Below, piece after piece: positions 36,949 through 44,940 of a stretch of 64,000 nucleotides of DNA. The notes beneath the pieces are model-generated. The model did not search any database, was not told the origin of the DNA, and saw nothing but the letters and a program-made list of their open reading frames with translations. The stretch comes from Halobacillus fulvus (GTDB lineage: Bacteria > Bacillota > Bacilli > Bacillales > Halobacillaceae), in contig SCFO01000001.1 in assembly GCA_004078665.1 (NCBI GenBank), forward strand, positions 832,377-896,376. The letters are read 5' to 3'. The translations under genes were made by a program, and so were the position numbers. Within the stretch, counting starts at the first letter, position 1. Each line of letters opens with the position of its first letter.

Positions 36949-37698
36949 ATGAATGCCATCGCCTTTGCAGGTTTATGGAAAAAAGAATGGAGCCTGATGA
37001 AAGGGTATTATATCGCTCTAGCTCTCTTTAACTTATTGTGGATGGGATTAGCTCCCGCCTTGATCCAGTCAGAGCCCTACATCATGACAGCAAGCATCCT
37101 GTTAATTCTTCATCTGTTTTATTTATCCGCGCTTCTGATGTACAGCTTCAATCGAGAAGCGGACCAACTGGAGCTTGCCCTGCATTCTCCACGAACAGGT
37201 TATATGATTGCTGGGGTAAAGGTTCTCCAGTCCTTCACCGTCTTTCTTGGTTCCCTTATGCTCGTTTCGATTGCGGGTATCTTGACCGCCCGAGTAGATT
37301 TGATTCTCACGTGGACCGAGCTCGTCGGAGTCTTTTCAAGGATGGGGGTTTATATCACAGGCTATAGCCTCAGCCTCGCCATCATTTTATTTTTTCTCTG
37401 GACCGTCCACCAGCTCTTGAAAAAATACATAGGTGGCATCAGCCTGTTTGTCTGCATCGTGCTCTTCTTTGCGATTGCAGCTTCGCTTACTTGGATTCAA
37501 GGGACAGACGTTTATGAATCGTTGACTTCATTCGTCCCCTTCGCTTATTCCTATGACCTAGAAAGCCCTGAAGGTATGATTTACATGAGTTTTGGTGTAG
37601 ATGCTCTTTCCGTCGGAGACCTTGTGTTTTTCTTGATGCTGAACGCCCTATTCTTCCTCTCAGGCTGCTGGGTATTGGATCGGAAGGTTGAGGTGTAA
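36949..37698 (+). CDS. ABC transporter-type membrane protein
   Basis: The 249-residue protein has about six helices, from FAGLWKKEWSLMKGYYIALALFNLLWM to VFFLMLNALFFLSGCWVLDRKVEV, arranged as in ABC-2-type permeases. It lies first in an operon with a YtrA-family regulator and an ABC ATPase, so it is probably the membrane half of that transporter. AAAAGGAGG precedes ATG 36949. The role may be response to cell-wall-active agents, as in ytrABCDEF (inference). Confidence 0.78.
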   Translation: MNAIAFAGLWKKEWSLMKGYYIALALFNLLWMGLAPALIQSEPYIMTASILLILHLFYLSALLMYSFNREADQLELALHSPRTGYMIAGVKVLQSFTVFLGSLMLVSIAGILTARVDLILTWTELVGVFSRMGVYITGYSLSLAIILFFLWTVHQLLKKYIGGISLFVCIVLFFAIAASLTWIQGTDVYESLTSFVPFAYSYDLESPEGMIYMSFGVDALSVGDLVFFLMLNALFFLSGCWVLDRKVEV

Positions 37699-37701
37699 AA
37701 G

Positions 37702-38082
37702 ATGGGAGTTGATTTTCAACCAGATAAGCCGATTTATCAGCAGTTGATCGATCGATTGGCAGGAGAAATCATTCGCAGTATCCGTAAGCCTGGCGATAAA
37801 CTGCCTTCGGTTCGGGAATACGCTGTCGAAACGGGCGTGAACGCCAACACGATCCAGCGTGTGTACCGGGAGATGGAGCAAATGGAAATCGTCCAGACGA
37901 AGCGAGGGCAAGGGACGTTCGTGACAGAAGAGAACGCACGGCTCGTGAGCCTGCGGGAAGACATGAAGCAGCAGTATGTTGAGGCTTTCGTCAAAGATAT
38001 GAGAGAACTAGGGTTCACGACGACCGAAATGATTCGAGGCCTTGAAGAATACCATGATGAACAGGAGGATCGGGATGATTGA
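37702..38082 (+). CDS. GntR family regulator (YtrA subfamily)
   Basis: The 126-residue protein has a winged helix at residues 8-75: PIYQQLIDRLAGEIIRSIRKPGDKLPSVREYAVETGVNANTIQRVYREMEQ and QTKRGQGTFV. The C-terminus is a short helical dimerisation tail, as in YtrA/YhcF, without a ligand domain. It probably binds the inverted repeat at 36902-36927. GAGGTG precedes the ATG; it starts 3 bp after the membrane gene. Confidence 0.9.
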   Translation: MGVDFQPDKPIYQQLIDRLAGEIIRSIRKPGDKLPSVREYAVETGVNANTIQRVYREMEQMEIVQTKRGQGTFVTEENARLVSLREDMKQQYVEAFVKDMRELGFTTTEMIRGLEEYHDEQEDRDD

Positions 38083-38782
38083 AGCCAAACATATATCGAA
38101 GCGATTTCTTTTGAAACGAGCGGTCGAAGGCATTGACCTTGAGCTGATACCGGGGAAAATGTACGGAATCATCGGGGAAAACGGCAGTGGAAAATCGACG
38201 CTACTTAAATTGTTGGCAGGGCTACTCCGCCCTTCTACTGGTTCGCTCAAAATAAACGGTTCTCCCTTAACGAGAAAATCCGCAACGGACATCGCCTATA
38301 TGACCGACCGGGGGAGATTCTACCCTTATTTGACAGTAAAACAGCTCGTCGATTTTTATGACAGCCAGTTTCATGACTTTAAGAAGGAAAAAGCGTTCCG
38401 GATCCTGGAGTACTTAGCCATCGATCCTGATGAAAAGCTGAAATATCTATCGAAAGGAAACCTTGGCCGTGCTAAATTGGCGGTGACGATCGCGAGAGAA
38501 TCTCCTTTTATATTGCTCGACGAACCACTCTCAGGCCTTGACCCGATGGTTCGTGAGTCAATCGTCAAAGGCATCATCCAGTTCGTGGACTTCGAGCGGC
38601 AATCGCTCATCATCACGACGCATGAAATCCGCGATATTGAGCCGCTGCTTGATGAAGTCTTCATTTTACACGGCGGAAAAATTATCGACCACCAGACAGT
38701 CGATGACATTCGGACGCGAGAGCGACTCGATGTTGAGAGCTGGCTAAAGCGTAAAATGCAGGGAAACGAGTCCATGTCCTAA
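38075..38782 (+). CDS. ABC transporter ATPase (YtrB-like)
   Basis: The 235-residue protein has Walker A GENGSGKST, Walker B FILLDEPLSGLDP, H-loop TTHEIRD, and signature LSKGNLGRAKLA, a divergent form (LSKGN) common in this YtrB/YxlF-like group. It overlaps the GntR gene by 8 bp and has ACAGGAGG upstream. It should energise the membrane protein at 36.9 kb. Confidence 0.9.
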   Translation: MIEAKHISKRFLLKRAVEGIDLELIPGKMYGIIGENGSGKSTLLKLLAGLLRPSTGSLKINGSPLTRKSATDIAYMTDRGRFYPYLTVKQLVDFYDSQFHDFKKEKAFRILEYLAIDPDEKLKYLSKGNLGRAKLAVTIARESPFILLDEPLSGLDPMVRESIVKGIIQFVDFERQSLIITTHEIRDIEPLLDEVFILHGGKIIDHQTVDDIRTRERLDVESWLKRKMQGNESMS

Positions 38783-38806
38783 TCACGGGACATGGATTTT
38801 CTCTTT
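38772..38806. terminator. Terminator between convergent genes
   Basis: CCATGTCC (38772-38779) pairs with GGACATGG (38788-38795) across the ATPase stop codon; ATTTTCTCTTT follows. Confidence 0.65.
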
Positions 38807-38979
38807 CGCAGCTGATTCAGTAAATAGTAACGCACACCGTAATACACCACCCAGAACACGATCACAGCGGAGAACGCATAGATTTTCTTTCCATCAGGCA
38901 GAGCGAAATATAGGATGAGTGCACCGATCAAAAAAGGCGGCATTACAACCCAGTATAGCTTATCTGGCTTCAAGAACAT
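38779..38979 (-). CDS. Small two-helix membrane protein
   Basis: The 66-residue protein has two helices (KLYWVVMPPFLIGALILYFAL and IYAFSAVIVFWVVYYGVRYYLL) and a basic, Ser-Arg-rich tail. No family recognised. ATG 38979 follows AGAGGGGGG directly, a tight spacing; the TTG three codons later could also start. Confidence 0.5.
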   Translation of the reverse strand: MFLKPDKLYWVVMPPFLIGALILYFALPDGKKIYAFSAVIVFWVVYYGVRYYLLNQLRKRKSMSRD

Positions 38980-39016
38980 CCCCCCTCTTCTATTCTCTAC
39001 CCTATTCCGGATCGCT

Positions 39017-39859
39017 TTATAACTTTTTACCATCATCTTCTTCCTCACGTAACCAGTCGTAATACACATTCGACGGATCCATGAGCACTTCTTGATGAAT
39101 TCGGTTTGAGAACACCTGAAGCATTCCACCGTAAAAATATCCGAGAAATTCTTTTTTCACTTTTCCTGTACGATAGGCGTAAACTGACTGTTTAAACGTA
39201 GTGACGATCAAATCGATATAATCAGATAACTCTCCGGAAGGCTTTCGTTTCCTATAAGCCAACTTAGCCGTTTGCCAAGCTTTTTCAATTTGATGAACAG
39301 AAAGGAAGGATTGAGCTGTGGTGATAAAAGAAGAGGGAATGAATGAAGGCAAGAAGGAGACGTCCATTGGGTTATGTACAGGTTTACATTCTTTAGAGAT
39401 TATCCTCTGCTTATCCTTTGTTTCCGGTTCAATTTCTTCAGGGGAAGCCTTATCCGCTCTAGGCGGATCGTTGATCGCTGCCGTGTCATGTACCGTGTCA
39501 CTTGCCGTGTCATCTTCAGGTAAAAAGAAACCCTCCTGGGGTAAAAGAAGTAAAACGTTGCAGCCTCTCTTCCCGTTCGGCTTCGTCGTTTCGACGCGTT
39601 CGAGCAGCCCCATCTTCTCGAGACGCGTAATCGTTCTGTTCACAGTCCGGCGGCTTAATCCCGTCTCTTTTACAATCGTATCGATTTTCGCAAACGATAC
39701 CCCGGGGTACTTGACAGAGTGTCGCCAAATGAATGTTAAAACCTCCATATTCCCTTCGGATAGCTTTGGCTTATGCTCTTTCAAAAAAGCTCTGACATTC
39801 TCATCCATTTCTTTGACCGTAGAAAACTTCTGCATTTGTTTCAACCATTTAAAATCCAT
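39017..39859 (-). CDS. Winged-helix DNA-binding protein of unknown role
   Basis: The 280-residue protein has an N-terminal wHTH (about residues 40-105): MEVLTFIWRHSVKYPGVSFAKIDTIVKETGLSRRTVNRTITRLEKMGLLERV. An acidic low-complexity linker follows, and the C-terminal part contains VHQIEKAWQTAKLAYRKRKPSG and a YYDWLREEEDDGK end. The layout recalls replication-associated or DnaD-like helix-turn-helix proteins of Bacillaceae, but this is not decisive. ATG 39859 follows GAGGTG by 6 nt. Confidence 0.65.
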   Translation of the reverse strand: MDFKWLKQMQKFSTVKEMDENVRAFLKEHKPKLSEGNMEVLTFIWRHSVKYPGVSFAKIDTIVKETGLSRRTVNRTITRLEKMGLLERVETTKPNGKRGCNVLLLLPQEGFFLPEDDTASDTVHDTAAINDPPRADKASPEEIEPETKDKQRIISKECKPVHNPMDVSFLPSFIPSSFITTAQSFLSVHQIEKAWQTAKLAYRKRKPSGELSDYIDLIVTTFKQSVYAYRTGKVKKEFLGYFYGGMLQVFSNRIHQEVLMDPSNVYYDWLREEEDDGKKL

Positions 39860-40010
39860 CTCAGACACCTCATTTAGTCCATTTACAACTACAATCGATC
39901 GCTGGAGGATTTTGGTGTCTAAATTTTTTATATTTTTTTGTGAAGTCACTTTTTTGAAACATATTCCATATTTACATCGTATACAAAGTCAATAGGAGGA
40001 GGTGATTCGC

Positions 40011-40331
40011 TTGTTTTCTATAGACATAATCGCTAACGGAAACTTTATTTTGTTGCGACCTATATTTATCACCCTTTTCGCCCTAGCACTCACTTTATTT
40101 CTTCTTCTCGTTTACAAAAGCCATCTTGTCAACGGATGGTACCTGCTTTTCACATCCACAGCCATCATGCTCGTTGCAGGACAACTGTTGTATTTTCAAG
40201 GCGTCATAGTGGATGAATTCGCACTTGACGGCGACCCCTTCATCACATACTTCACCCTAGCAACCGTCCTATTGTGCATCATCAATCCTCTGTACTTTTT
40301 TATCCAGCCAGTTGAAAAAAGAGAGGCATAA
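40011..40331 (+). CDS. Small three-helix membrane protein
   Basis: The 106-residue protein has helices LLRPIFITLFALALTLFLLLVY, WYLLFTSTAIMLVAGQLLYF and YFTLATVLLCIINPLYFFI, with an acidic loop between the last two. The family is unknown. I prefer TTG 40011 (8 nt after AGGAGGAGG) over GTG 40002, which overlaps the ribosome site. Confidence 0.55.
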   Translation: MFSIDIIANGNFILLRPIFITLFALALTLFLLLVYKSHLVNGWYLLFTSTAIMLVAGQLLYFQGVIVDEFALDGDPFITYFTLATVLLCIINPLYFFIQPVEKREA

Positions 40332-40349
40332 ATGCCCCTCCTTTTTATT
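40318..40349. terminator. Weak convergent terminator
   Basis: GAGGCAT pairs with ATGCCCCTC (one bulge) around the stop codon of the small membrane gene; CTTTTTATT follows, and A-rich sequence precedes. Confidence 0.45.
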
Positions 40350-40785
40350 CTTCGTCCTCATCATACGGTGAAAGCTCTTCAGAGGCCTCTGTACTTAATT
40401 GCGGTTGAGGCTGAACAGCTCCATCACGTTGTTCTTCCGTGTCGTCAAGATTTCTCGCCACGGACTGGTGGAAGAAGTATTCAAAAATTGACAGAGAAAC
40501 CATGGAAATCAGTGTAGCTGAAAAAACGTTGTCTCCGACAGTCAAGGCATCTGTCATAAAATAAATCACGATAAATCCGATCACAAACTCGGAAATCGTC
40601 GCTGTCGTGTTGTTCGCATTTCTCAGGATCAGAAGATCAGCGATAAAGTAGGTGACGACTGTAAAGGCTAAGGTAATCAGAAGAACATTACCGAAGGATA
40701 CGTCGAACCCTGCTCCAAGGATAATGAACAAAATCGCAAAGCTGAATAGAAATTTCATGGTTAATAACTTTAAGTGTTCCATCAT
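40345..40785 (-). CDS. YndM family membrane protein (DUF2512)
   Basis: The 146-residue protein has four helices (LLTMKFLFSFAILFIILGAGF, VLLITLAFTVVTYFIADLLILR, TISEFVIGFIVIYFMTDAL, FSATLISMVSLSIFEYFFH) and a long acidic C-terminal tail. It resembles the YndM/DUF2512 family of Bacillaceae, of unknown role. GGAGG lies 6 nt ahead of the ATG; a second ATG follows directly. Confidence 0.75.
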   Translation of the reverse strand: MMEHLKLLTMKFLFSFAILFIILGAGFDVSFGNVLLITLAFTVVTYFIADLLILRNANNTTATISEFVIGFIVIYFMTDALTVGDNVFSATLISMVSLSIFEYFFHQSVARNLDDTEEQRDGAVQPQPQLSTEASEELSPYDEDEE

Positions 40786-40922
40786 CAAACACCTCCTATA
40801 GCAGATATTTTCCGCCACCTACGATTTTCTATACTGCCTGTTAGAGGTGTTTATGGCAAAGTATGGATTTTGACTTTTCTTCACTTATGCATCTTTCAGC
40901 AAATAAAATTATTGCAAGGATA

Positions 40923-41093
40923 GTCCCGTTTATTCAAACAGAAAATGAAGGGGTGGGAAATGGCTCGCTTTCCATGGGCGGGCGCTGAGCTTCCTCGGAG
41001 CAAGGCTCCTGCGGGATCTCAGCCTGCCCTTTTCTTTCCCATAGGAGTCTCCCCATTTCCCACCCCTTCTCACCAAGAAAAGTGAACGGGAAC
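40923..41093 (+). repeat. Long imperfect-hairpin repeat, copy 2
   Basis: Same family as copy 1. The outer stem is GAAGGGGTGGGAAAT / ATTTCCCACCCCTTC, differing from copy 1 on both sides so that pairing is kept. The inner part is nearly identical to copy 1 (TTTCCATGGGCGGGCGCTGAG). It lies downstream of the yndM-like gene in a 685-bp gap (40786-41470) which, besides this, the decayed copy and a terminator, shows no gene. Confidence 0.9.
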
Positions 41094-41249
41094 ATCATTT
41101 TTGGAACTTGTTATTGCGGCAAATCATTAGAAACAAAACCTTTTCTACTCTCTCCATGAAAAACTTCTACCATAGCCTTTATTAAAGTATTGCACGTTCT
41201 AAATAAGTCTTGATTTTTTTATGTGGAGTAGCAAAATCATTCATTACTC

Positions 41250-41415
41250 ATAGGGTGATGAGAAAGCTGGAAAACTCGTGTGGGAATGAATGGACAGGTA
41301 TGACAAGCCATAAGCCTCTGGATCGAAAAGGCTCACCGCCATCAACACAGGAAAGACAGGAAAGCGAGCTATTTCCCAACCCTCCAAGCACTCAAATAAA
41401 AAAACGGAAACCTTC
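41250..41415 (-). repeat. Decayed copy of the long imperfect-hairpin repeat
   Basis: On the minus strand the conserved order of blocks is recognisable with many changes: GGAAAGCGAGC and GGCTCACCGCC near the right side, GGACAGGTATGAC in the middle and GTGTGGGA near the left. The right end still has ATTTCCCAACCCTCC. Boundaries are approximate. Confidence 0.5.
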
Positions 41416-41429
41416 TATTTAAAAAAGCA

Positions 41430-41466
41430 AAAAAAGCGCAGCTATTCAAGCTGCGCTTTCAAAAAA
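41430..41466. terminator. Terminator of the yloU-fakA operon
   Basis: AAAGCGCAGCT (41433-41443) pairs with AGCTGCGCTTT (41449-41459); the minus strand ends in T7. Confidence 0.9.
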
Positions 41467-41470
41467 CTGA

Positions 41471-43135
41471 TTATTCAACTGAGAAAATATAAGAATAAAT
41501 CGGCTGACCGCCTTCATGAATTTCAACTTCAAGATCCTCAAACGTCTCTTCAAGATACTCTTCAAGCGCCGCCACTTCCTTGGCATCGACATCTTCTCCT
41601 GTGATCACGGTGATGATTTCATGCTCATCCTCATCGATCATCTGGCTCAAGAGCGTCTTCGCTGCGGTTAATTGATCTTTATCCGTAGCAGAAATCTTGC
41701 CATCTGCAATTCCCATGAAATGGCCTTTTTCAATCGTCATTCCATCGATCTGAGTATCACGAACCGCATACGTAATCTGACCGGTCTTCACTTCGCTCAT
41801 GAGTCCGGACATTTCTTCTTTATTCGTTTCAAGATCTGCTTCAGGATTGAAGCCTAATAAAGCGCTCATTCCTTGAGGGATCGTCTTGGTACCAACGACC
41901 GCTACTTCTTCCTCCGCGATTTCTGCTGCCTGCTCTGCCGCCATAATAATGTTTTTATTGTTCGGCAGAATGAGGATTTTCTTCGCGTGAGCTTCTTTGA
42001 TCGCTTCGGATAGATCCTGTGTACTTGGGTTCATCGTTTGACCACCCTGGATGACGACTGTAGCGCCAAGGCTTTCAAACAGCTTCTTCAAGCCATCCCC
42101 CATCGATACGGTCACGATTCCATACTCCGCTTTTTCAGCTGGTTTTTTCTTCGCCTTCTTATCACCGACGAGGGAAGTATGCTGTTCCCGCATGTTTTCG
42201 ATTTTCATATTGATCAAGCTTCCGTACTGCTGTCCGAGTGTCAGAGCCTCTCCCGGGTTTTCCGCATGGACGTGGACCTTAACCAAATCTTCGTCCGAAA
42301 CCACAAGCAGAGAATCTCCCCACTCACTCAGCTCTTGTCTGAACGTGTCATCATCGTACGGCTTGTCTTTTAATTTTTCTTCTTCGAACTTGACCATAAA
42401 TTCCGTGCAGTACCCAAATTCAATATCTTCTGTGTTCATGAAGTCTTGATTCAGTTTATGGTGCTCCGCACTGACCATGTCATCCATTGTGACCGTTTCG
42501 TCAATATCTGGAAGCGCTTCCCCTTTTAAATTCGCAAGAAACCCTTCATAAATCGTAAGCAAACCTTGTCCGCCACTATCCACGACGCCGACTTCCTTAA
42601 GGACAGGCAAAAGTTCCGGTGTCCGCTTCAAGGATTCTCTGGCTGCTCCGACGACTTTCTCCATAAAGGCGATGACGTCGTCTTCCTGCTCGGCAATTTC
42701 CTCTGACGCTTTGCCTGAATCTTTGGCAACGGTCAGAATCGTACCTTCCACAGGCTTCATGACCGCTTTATAAGCTGTCACAACTCCCCCTTGGAAAGCT
42801 TCTGCCAAATCTTTGGTCGTCAACACTTCTTTATTTTCAACCGCTTTTGCAAAACCGCGGAAAATTTGTGAAAGAATAACCCCAGAATTTCCGCGAGCTC
42901 CCATCAAAAGCCCTTTGGCAAGAGCCTGGGATACAACTCCGGCGTGATTTTCTTCTACTGCTTTGACTTCCTCCGCTCCGGAAGTCATCGATAAATTCAT
43001 ATTGGTTCCTGTATCTCCATCCGGTACCGGAAATACATTAAGAGCATCGATCATTTGAGAATTTTTGTTCAAATGATGGGCTCCCTGTAAAATCATTTCG
43101 GCCAATTGGCGGCCATCGATTGTTTGTAACGTCAC
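41471..43135 (-). CDS. fakA: DAK2 domain fatty acid kinase subunit FakA/YloV-like
   Basis: The 554-residue protein equals YloV/FakA in length. The N-terminal DhaL-like kinase domain has VFPVPDGDTGTNMNLSM (Mg-ATP binding, about residues 36-52), GARGNSGVILSQIFRG and DSGGQGLLTIYEG. The rest is the FakA C-terminal fatty-acid-binding-partner region. With a FakB protein it phosphorylates exogenous fatty acids. I chose GTG 43135, with AAAGGAGG upstream, over the listed longer frame. It lies 31 bp after yloU. Confidence 0.93.
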   Translation of the reverse strand: MTLQTIDGRQLAEMILQGAHHLNKNSQMIDALNVFPVPDGDTGTNMNLSMTSGAEEVKAVEENHAGVVSQALAKGLLMGARGNSGVILSQIFRGFAKAVENKEVLTTKDLAEAFQGGVVTAYKAVMKPVEGTILTVAKDSGKASEEIAEQEDDVIAFMEKVVGAARESLKRTPELLPVLKEVGVVDSGGQGLLTIYEGFLANLKGEALPDIDETVTMDDMVSAEHHKLNQDFMNTEDIEFGYCTEFMVKFEEEKLKDKPYDDDTFRQELSEWGDSLLVVSDEDLVKVHVHAENPGEALTLGQQYGSLINMKIENMREQHTSLVGDKKAKKKPAEKAEYGIVTVSMGDGLKKLFESLGATVVIQGGQTMNPSTQDLSEAIKEAHAKKILILPNNKNIIMAAEQAAEIAEEEVAVVGTKTIPQGMSALLGFNPEADLETNKEEMSGLMSEVKTGQITYAVRDTQIDGMTIEKGHFMGIADGKISATDKDQLTAAKTLLSQMIDEDEHEIITVITGEDVDAKEVAALEEYLEETFEDLEVEIHEGGQPIYSYIFSVE

Positions 43136-43166
43136 GCTTACTTCCTCCTTTGACTGCAACAAAGAC

Positions 43167-43529
43167 CTATTCGCTTGTCACTCGAACTCCCTGAATAAAA
43201 ATATTCACAGAATCAACAGACAAGCCAACTGTTTTATTTAGTGTGTATTTTACTTGTGATTGGACGTTATGTGCGACCTCAGAAATCTTCGTACCGTAGC
43301 TTACGATGATGTACATATCGATATGAAGAGTATCTCCTTGCTGGCGTACGACAACACCTTTGGAGAAGTTTTCTTTACGGAGAATCTCTGATAATCCATC
43401 GCGAATTTGATTTTTCGAAGCCATACCGACAATGCCGTAGCATTCCACTGCAGCTCCTCCGGCAATTGTAGAAATGACGTCATTCGTAATTGTGATATGA
43501 CCATATTTATTGTGTAGATCAACGGACAT
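43167..43529 (-). CDS. yloU: Asp23/Gls24 family protein YloU
   Basis: The 120-residue protein is a typical Asp23 family member: GHITITNDVISTIAGGAAVECYGIVGM, then VDMYIIVSYGTKISEVAHNVQSQVKYTL and VNIFIQGVRV. Members are envelope-stress or cell-surface-associated proteins. AAAGGAGG precedes the ATG. It is first in the yloU-fakA operon, divergent from rpmB. Confidence 0.93.
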   Translation of the reverse strand: MSVDLHNKYGHITITNDVISTIAGGAAVECYGIVGMASKNQIRDGLSEILRKENFSKGVVVRQQGDTLHIDMYIIVSYGTKISEVAHNVQSQVKYTLNKTVGLSVDSVNIFIQGVRVTSE

Positions 43530-43566
43530 ATGAATCCTCCTTTATACTCCTGAAAAATCTTCCCTT

Positions 43567-43572
43567 ATTATA
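43567..43572 (-). promoter_or_regulatory. Extended -10 promoter of yloU-fakA
   Basis: TGTTATAAT on the minus strand (TG-n-TATAAT), 38 bp ahead of yloU; no convincing -35 at standard spacing. Confidence 0.55.
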
Positions 43573-43714
43573 ACACAAGATTTCTTTTATACGGACAAGA
43601 GTATAAATGAAACGCGTCTAATCCGTCCAGAAACCCTTTGATTTGTCTGATTCTCCTCCTATACTTTGAAACAATTCAGTGTATCTGTCAAGAGAAAATT
43701 CTTGATATAACTTA

Positions 43715-43743
43715 TTGCAAACCATCGACCAATATGATACAGT
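43715..43743 (+). promoter_or_regulatory. Promoter of rpmB
   Basis: TTGCAA (43715-43720), 17-bp spacer, TACAGT (43738-43743), about 45 bp ahead of rpmB. Confidence 0.65.
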
Positions 43744-43788
43744 TACTAAGTATCTGATGATTTTTGTATGTAACAGGAGGGATTTTTA

Positions 43789-43977
43789 ATGGCACGTCGT
43801 AGTGTAATTTCCGGTAAAGGTACCCGTTCTGGTAACCACCGTTCACACGCAATGAACGCTAATAAACGTAAATTTAAAGCGAATGTTCAAAAAGTACGCA
43901 TTCTTGTGGATGGTAAGCCACAGAAAGCTTACGTAACAGCTCGCGAATTGAAATCCGGTAAAGTACAGCGCGTATAA
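43789..43977 (+). CDS. rpmB: 50S ribosomal protein L28
   Basis: The 62-residue basic protein matches bacterial L28 in full: [22 protein letters not shown], then [37 protein letters not shown]. It has no Cys motif, so it is the zinc-free form. ACAGGAGGG precedes the ATG. It is monocistronic, divergent from yloU and followed by a strong terminator; this context is conserved in Bacillus. Confidence 0.97.
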   Translation: MARRSVISGKGTRSGNHRSHAMNANKRKFKANVQKVRILVDGKPQKAYVTARELKSGKVQRV

Positions 43978-43990
43978 TCGCCTGTACACC

Positions 43991-44026
43991 TCAAAAAAAG
44001 CACCCTCACAGGGGTGCTTTTTTTGT
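43991..44026. terminator. Terminator of rpmB (bidirectional)
   Basis: AGCACCC / GGGGTGCT stem with a short loop, flanked by A7 and T7. Confidence 0.9.
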
Positions 44027-44052
44027 TCTCCGCTTGTCTCACATGACAGGCT

Positions 44053-44133
44053 CTACTCTTTTTTAAATGTACTTATGACTGCGCGCACTAAACCCCCAAC
44101 GAACCGCGGGAGTTTGATCGTATAAAACTTCAA
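44053..44133 (-). CDS. spoVM: Stage V sporulation protein SpoVM
   Basis: A 26-codon frame beginning at TTG 44133 after GGAGGAGGGGG encodes (M)KFYTIKLPRFVGGLVRAV followed by ISTFKKE. This matches SpoVM, the amphipathic helix peptide that senses curvature on the forespore membrane and anchors SpoIVA for coat assembly, including the Pro9-type kink (KLPRF). It sits in its usual place between thiN and rpmB. It is too short for standard ORF cut-offs and starts with TTG, so automated annotation may miss it. Confidence 0.9.
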   Translation of the reverse strand: MKFYTIKLPRFVGGLVRAVISTFKKE

Positions 44134-44175
44134 AGAGCCCCCTCCTCCTATACAAAGCTAAAGCGACCGGCCTTC

Positions 44176-44838
44176 TTATCCTGTATCCATCAAATCCCGG
44201 CTCCTTATTACTAACAGTATGCCTGAACGAAAAGAAAAAGTACCTTCTTCTTCGATCAGCTGATTCGAGATGCACCGTGTCGATCCATAGGGCAGATCGG
44301 CACCCTCGAGAGGATAGTAGAAGCCATTCAGCGTAATCCCACGGACTTCAAGTGTTACTGGAAGAAAGGATACATAAGGAAAATCCTCAACTAATCCAAG
44401 CTTATGCTCGCCCGCTTCCACTAATTCCACCTGATTTTGGACATCGATAATCGTCGCAAGGATTCCCTGTTTTCTGATCGGATAAAGAAGCTGCAGGTTA
44501 GCCATGGAGTGGTCGAGGCGTCCGCCTGTCACTCCGAATAATAGAATATGATCCGGACGTCGTTCGAGTGCTTGCCCAAGGGCAAGTTCAAGGTCTGTTT
44601 CATCTTTTTCGTCCGGGAACGTCAGGACTTCCTGTGCTGTACGTTTGATGTTGTCAAAAGAGGAGGCGCTGACCGAATCGAAGTCACCGATTGCAATGTC
44701 TGGTGTCAGTCCGTGCTCAATGATCGTTTCGGCTCCCTGGTCAGCGCCGATCCAGAAGGTTTCGTTTGTGTCATATTTTTTTAGTTCAGGAATAAAGTGT
44801 TTCGGCCCTCCGCCGACAATTGCCATAACCCGTTTCAT
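44176..44838 (-). CDS. thiN: Thiamine pyrophosphokinase
   Basis: The 220-residue protein has the TPK signatures AIVGGGPKHF at the start, WIGADQGAETIIEHGLTPDIAIGDFDSV (diphosphate binding, about residues 36-63), PDEKDETDLELAL, and LFGVTGGRLDHSMANLQLL. It makes thiamine diphosphate from thiamine and ATP. The start at 44838 is preferred because AGAGGG lies 6 nt upstream; the length fits Bacillus ThiN (about 214). It follows rpe at some distance. Confidence 0.93.
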   Translation of the reverse strand: MKRVMAIVGGGPKHFIPELKKYDTNETFWIGADQGAETIIEHGLTPDIAIGDFDSVSASSFDNIKRTAQEVLTFPDEKDETDLELALGQALERRPDHILLFGVTGGRLDHSMANLQLLYPIRKQGILATIIDVQNQVELVEAGEHKLGLVEDFPYVSFLPVTLEVRGITLNGFYYPLEGADLPYGSTRCISNQLIEEEGTFSFRSGILLVIRSRDLMDTG

Positions 44839-44893
44839 GTTCATCCCTCTTTCTTCCGCTTTCAGTGCCTGAAGCTTCAATGATCCAGCTTGA

Positions 44894-44936
44894 TAAAAAA
44901 AGCCCGAAGGCAGGGGTTGTGCCTTCAGACTTTCAC
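44894..44936 (-). terminator. Terminator after rpe
   Basis: On the minus strand AAGTCTGAAGGCA pairs with TGCCTTCGGGCTT (including G-U pairs), followed by T7. Confidence 0.8.
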
Positions 44937-44940
44937 TTCG

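Noticed and set aside
41210-41422. 70-codon plus-strand frame.
   Set aside because: It overlaps the decayed hairpin repeat and lacks a ribosome site; composition is not protein-like.
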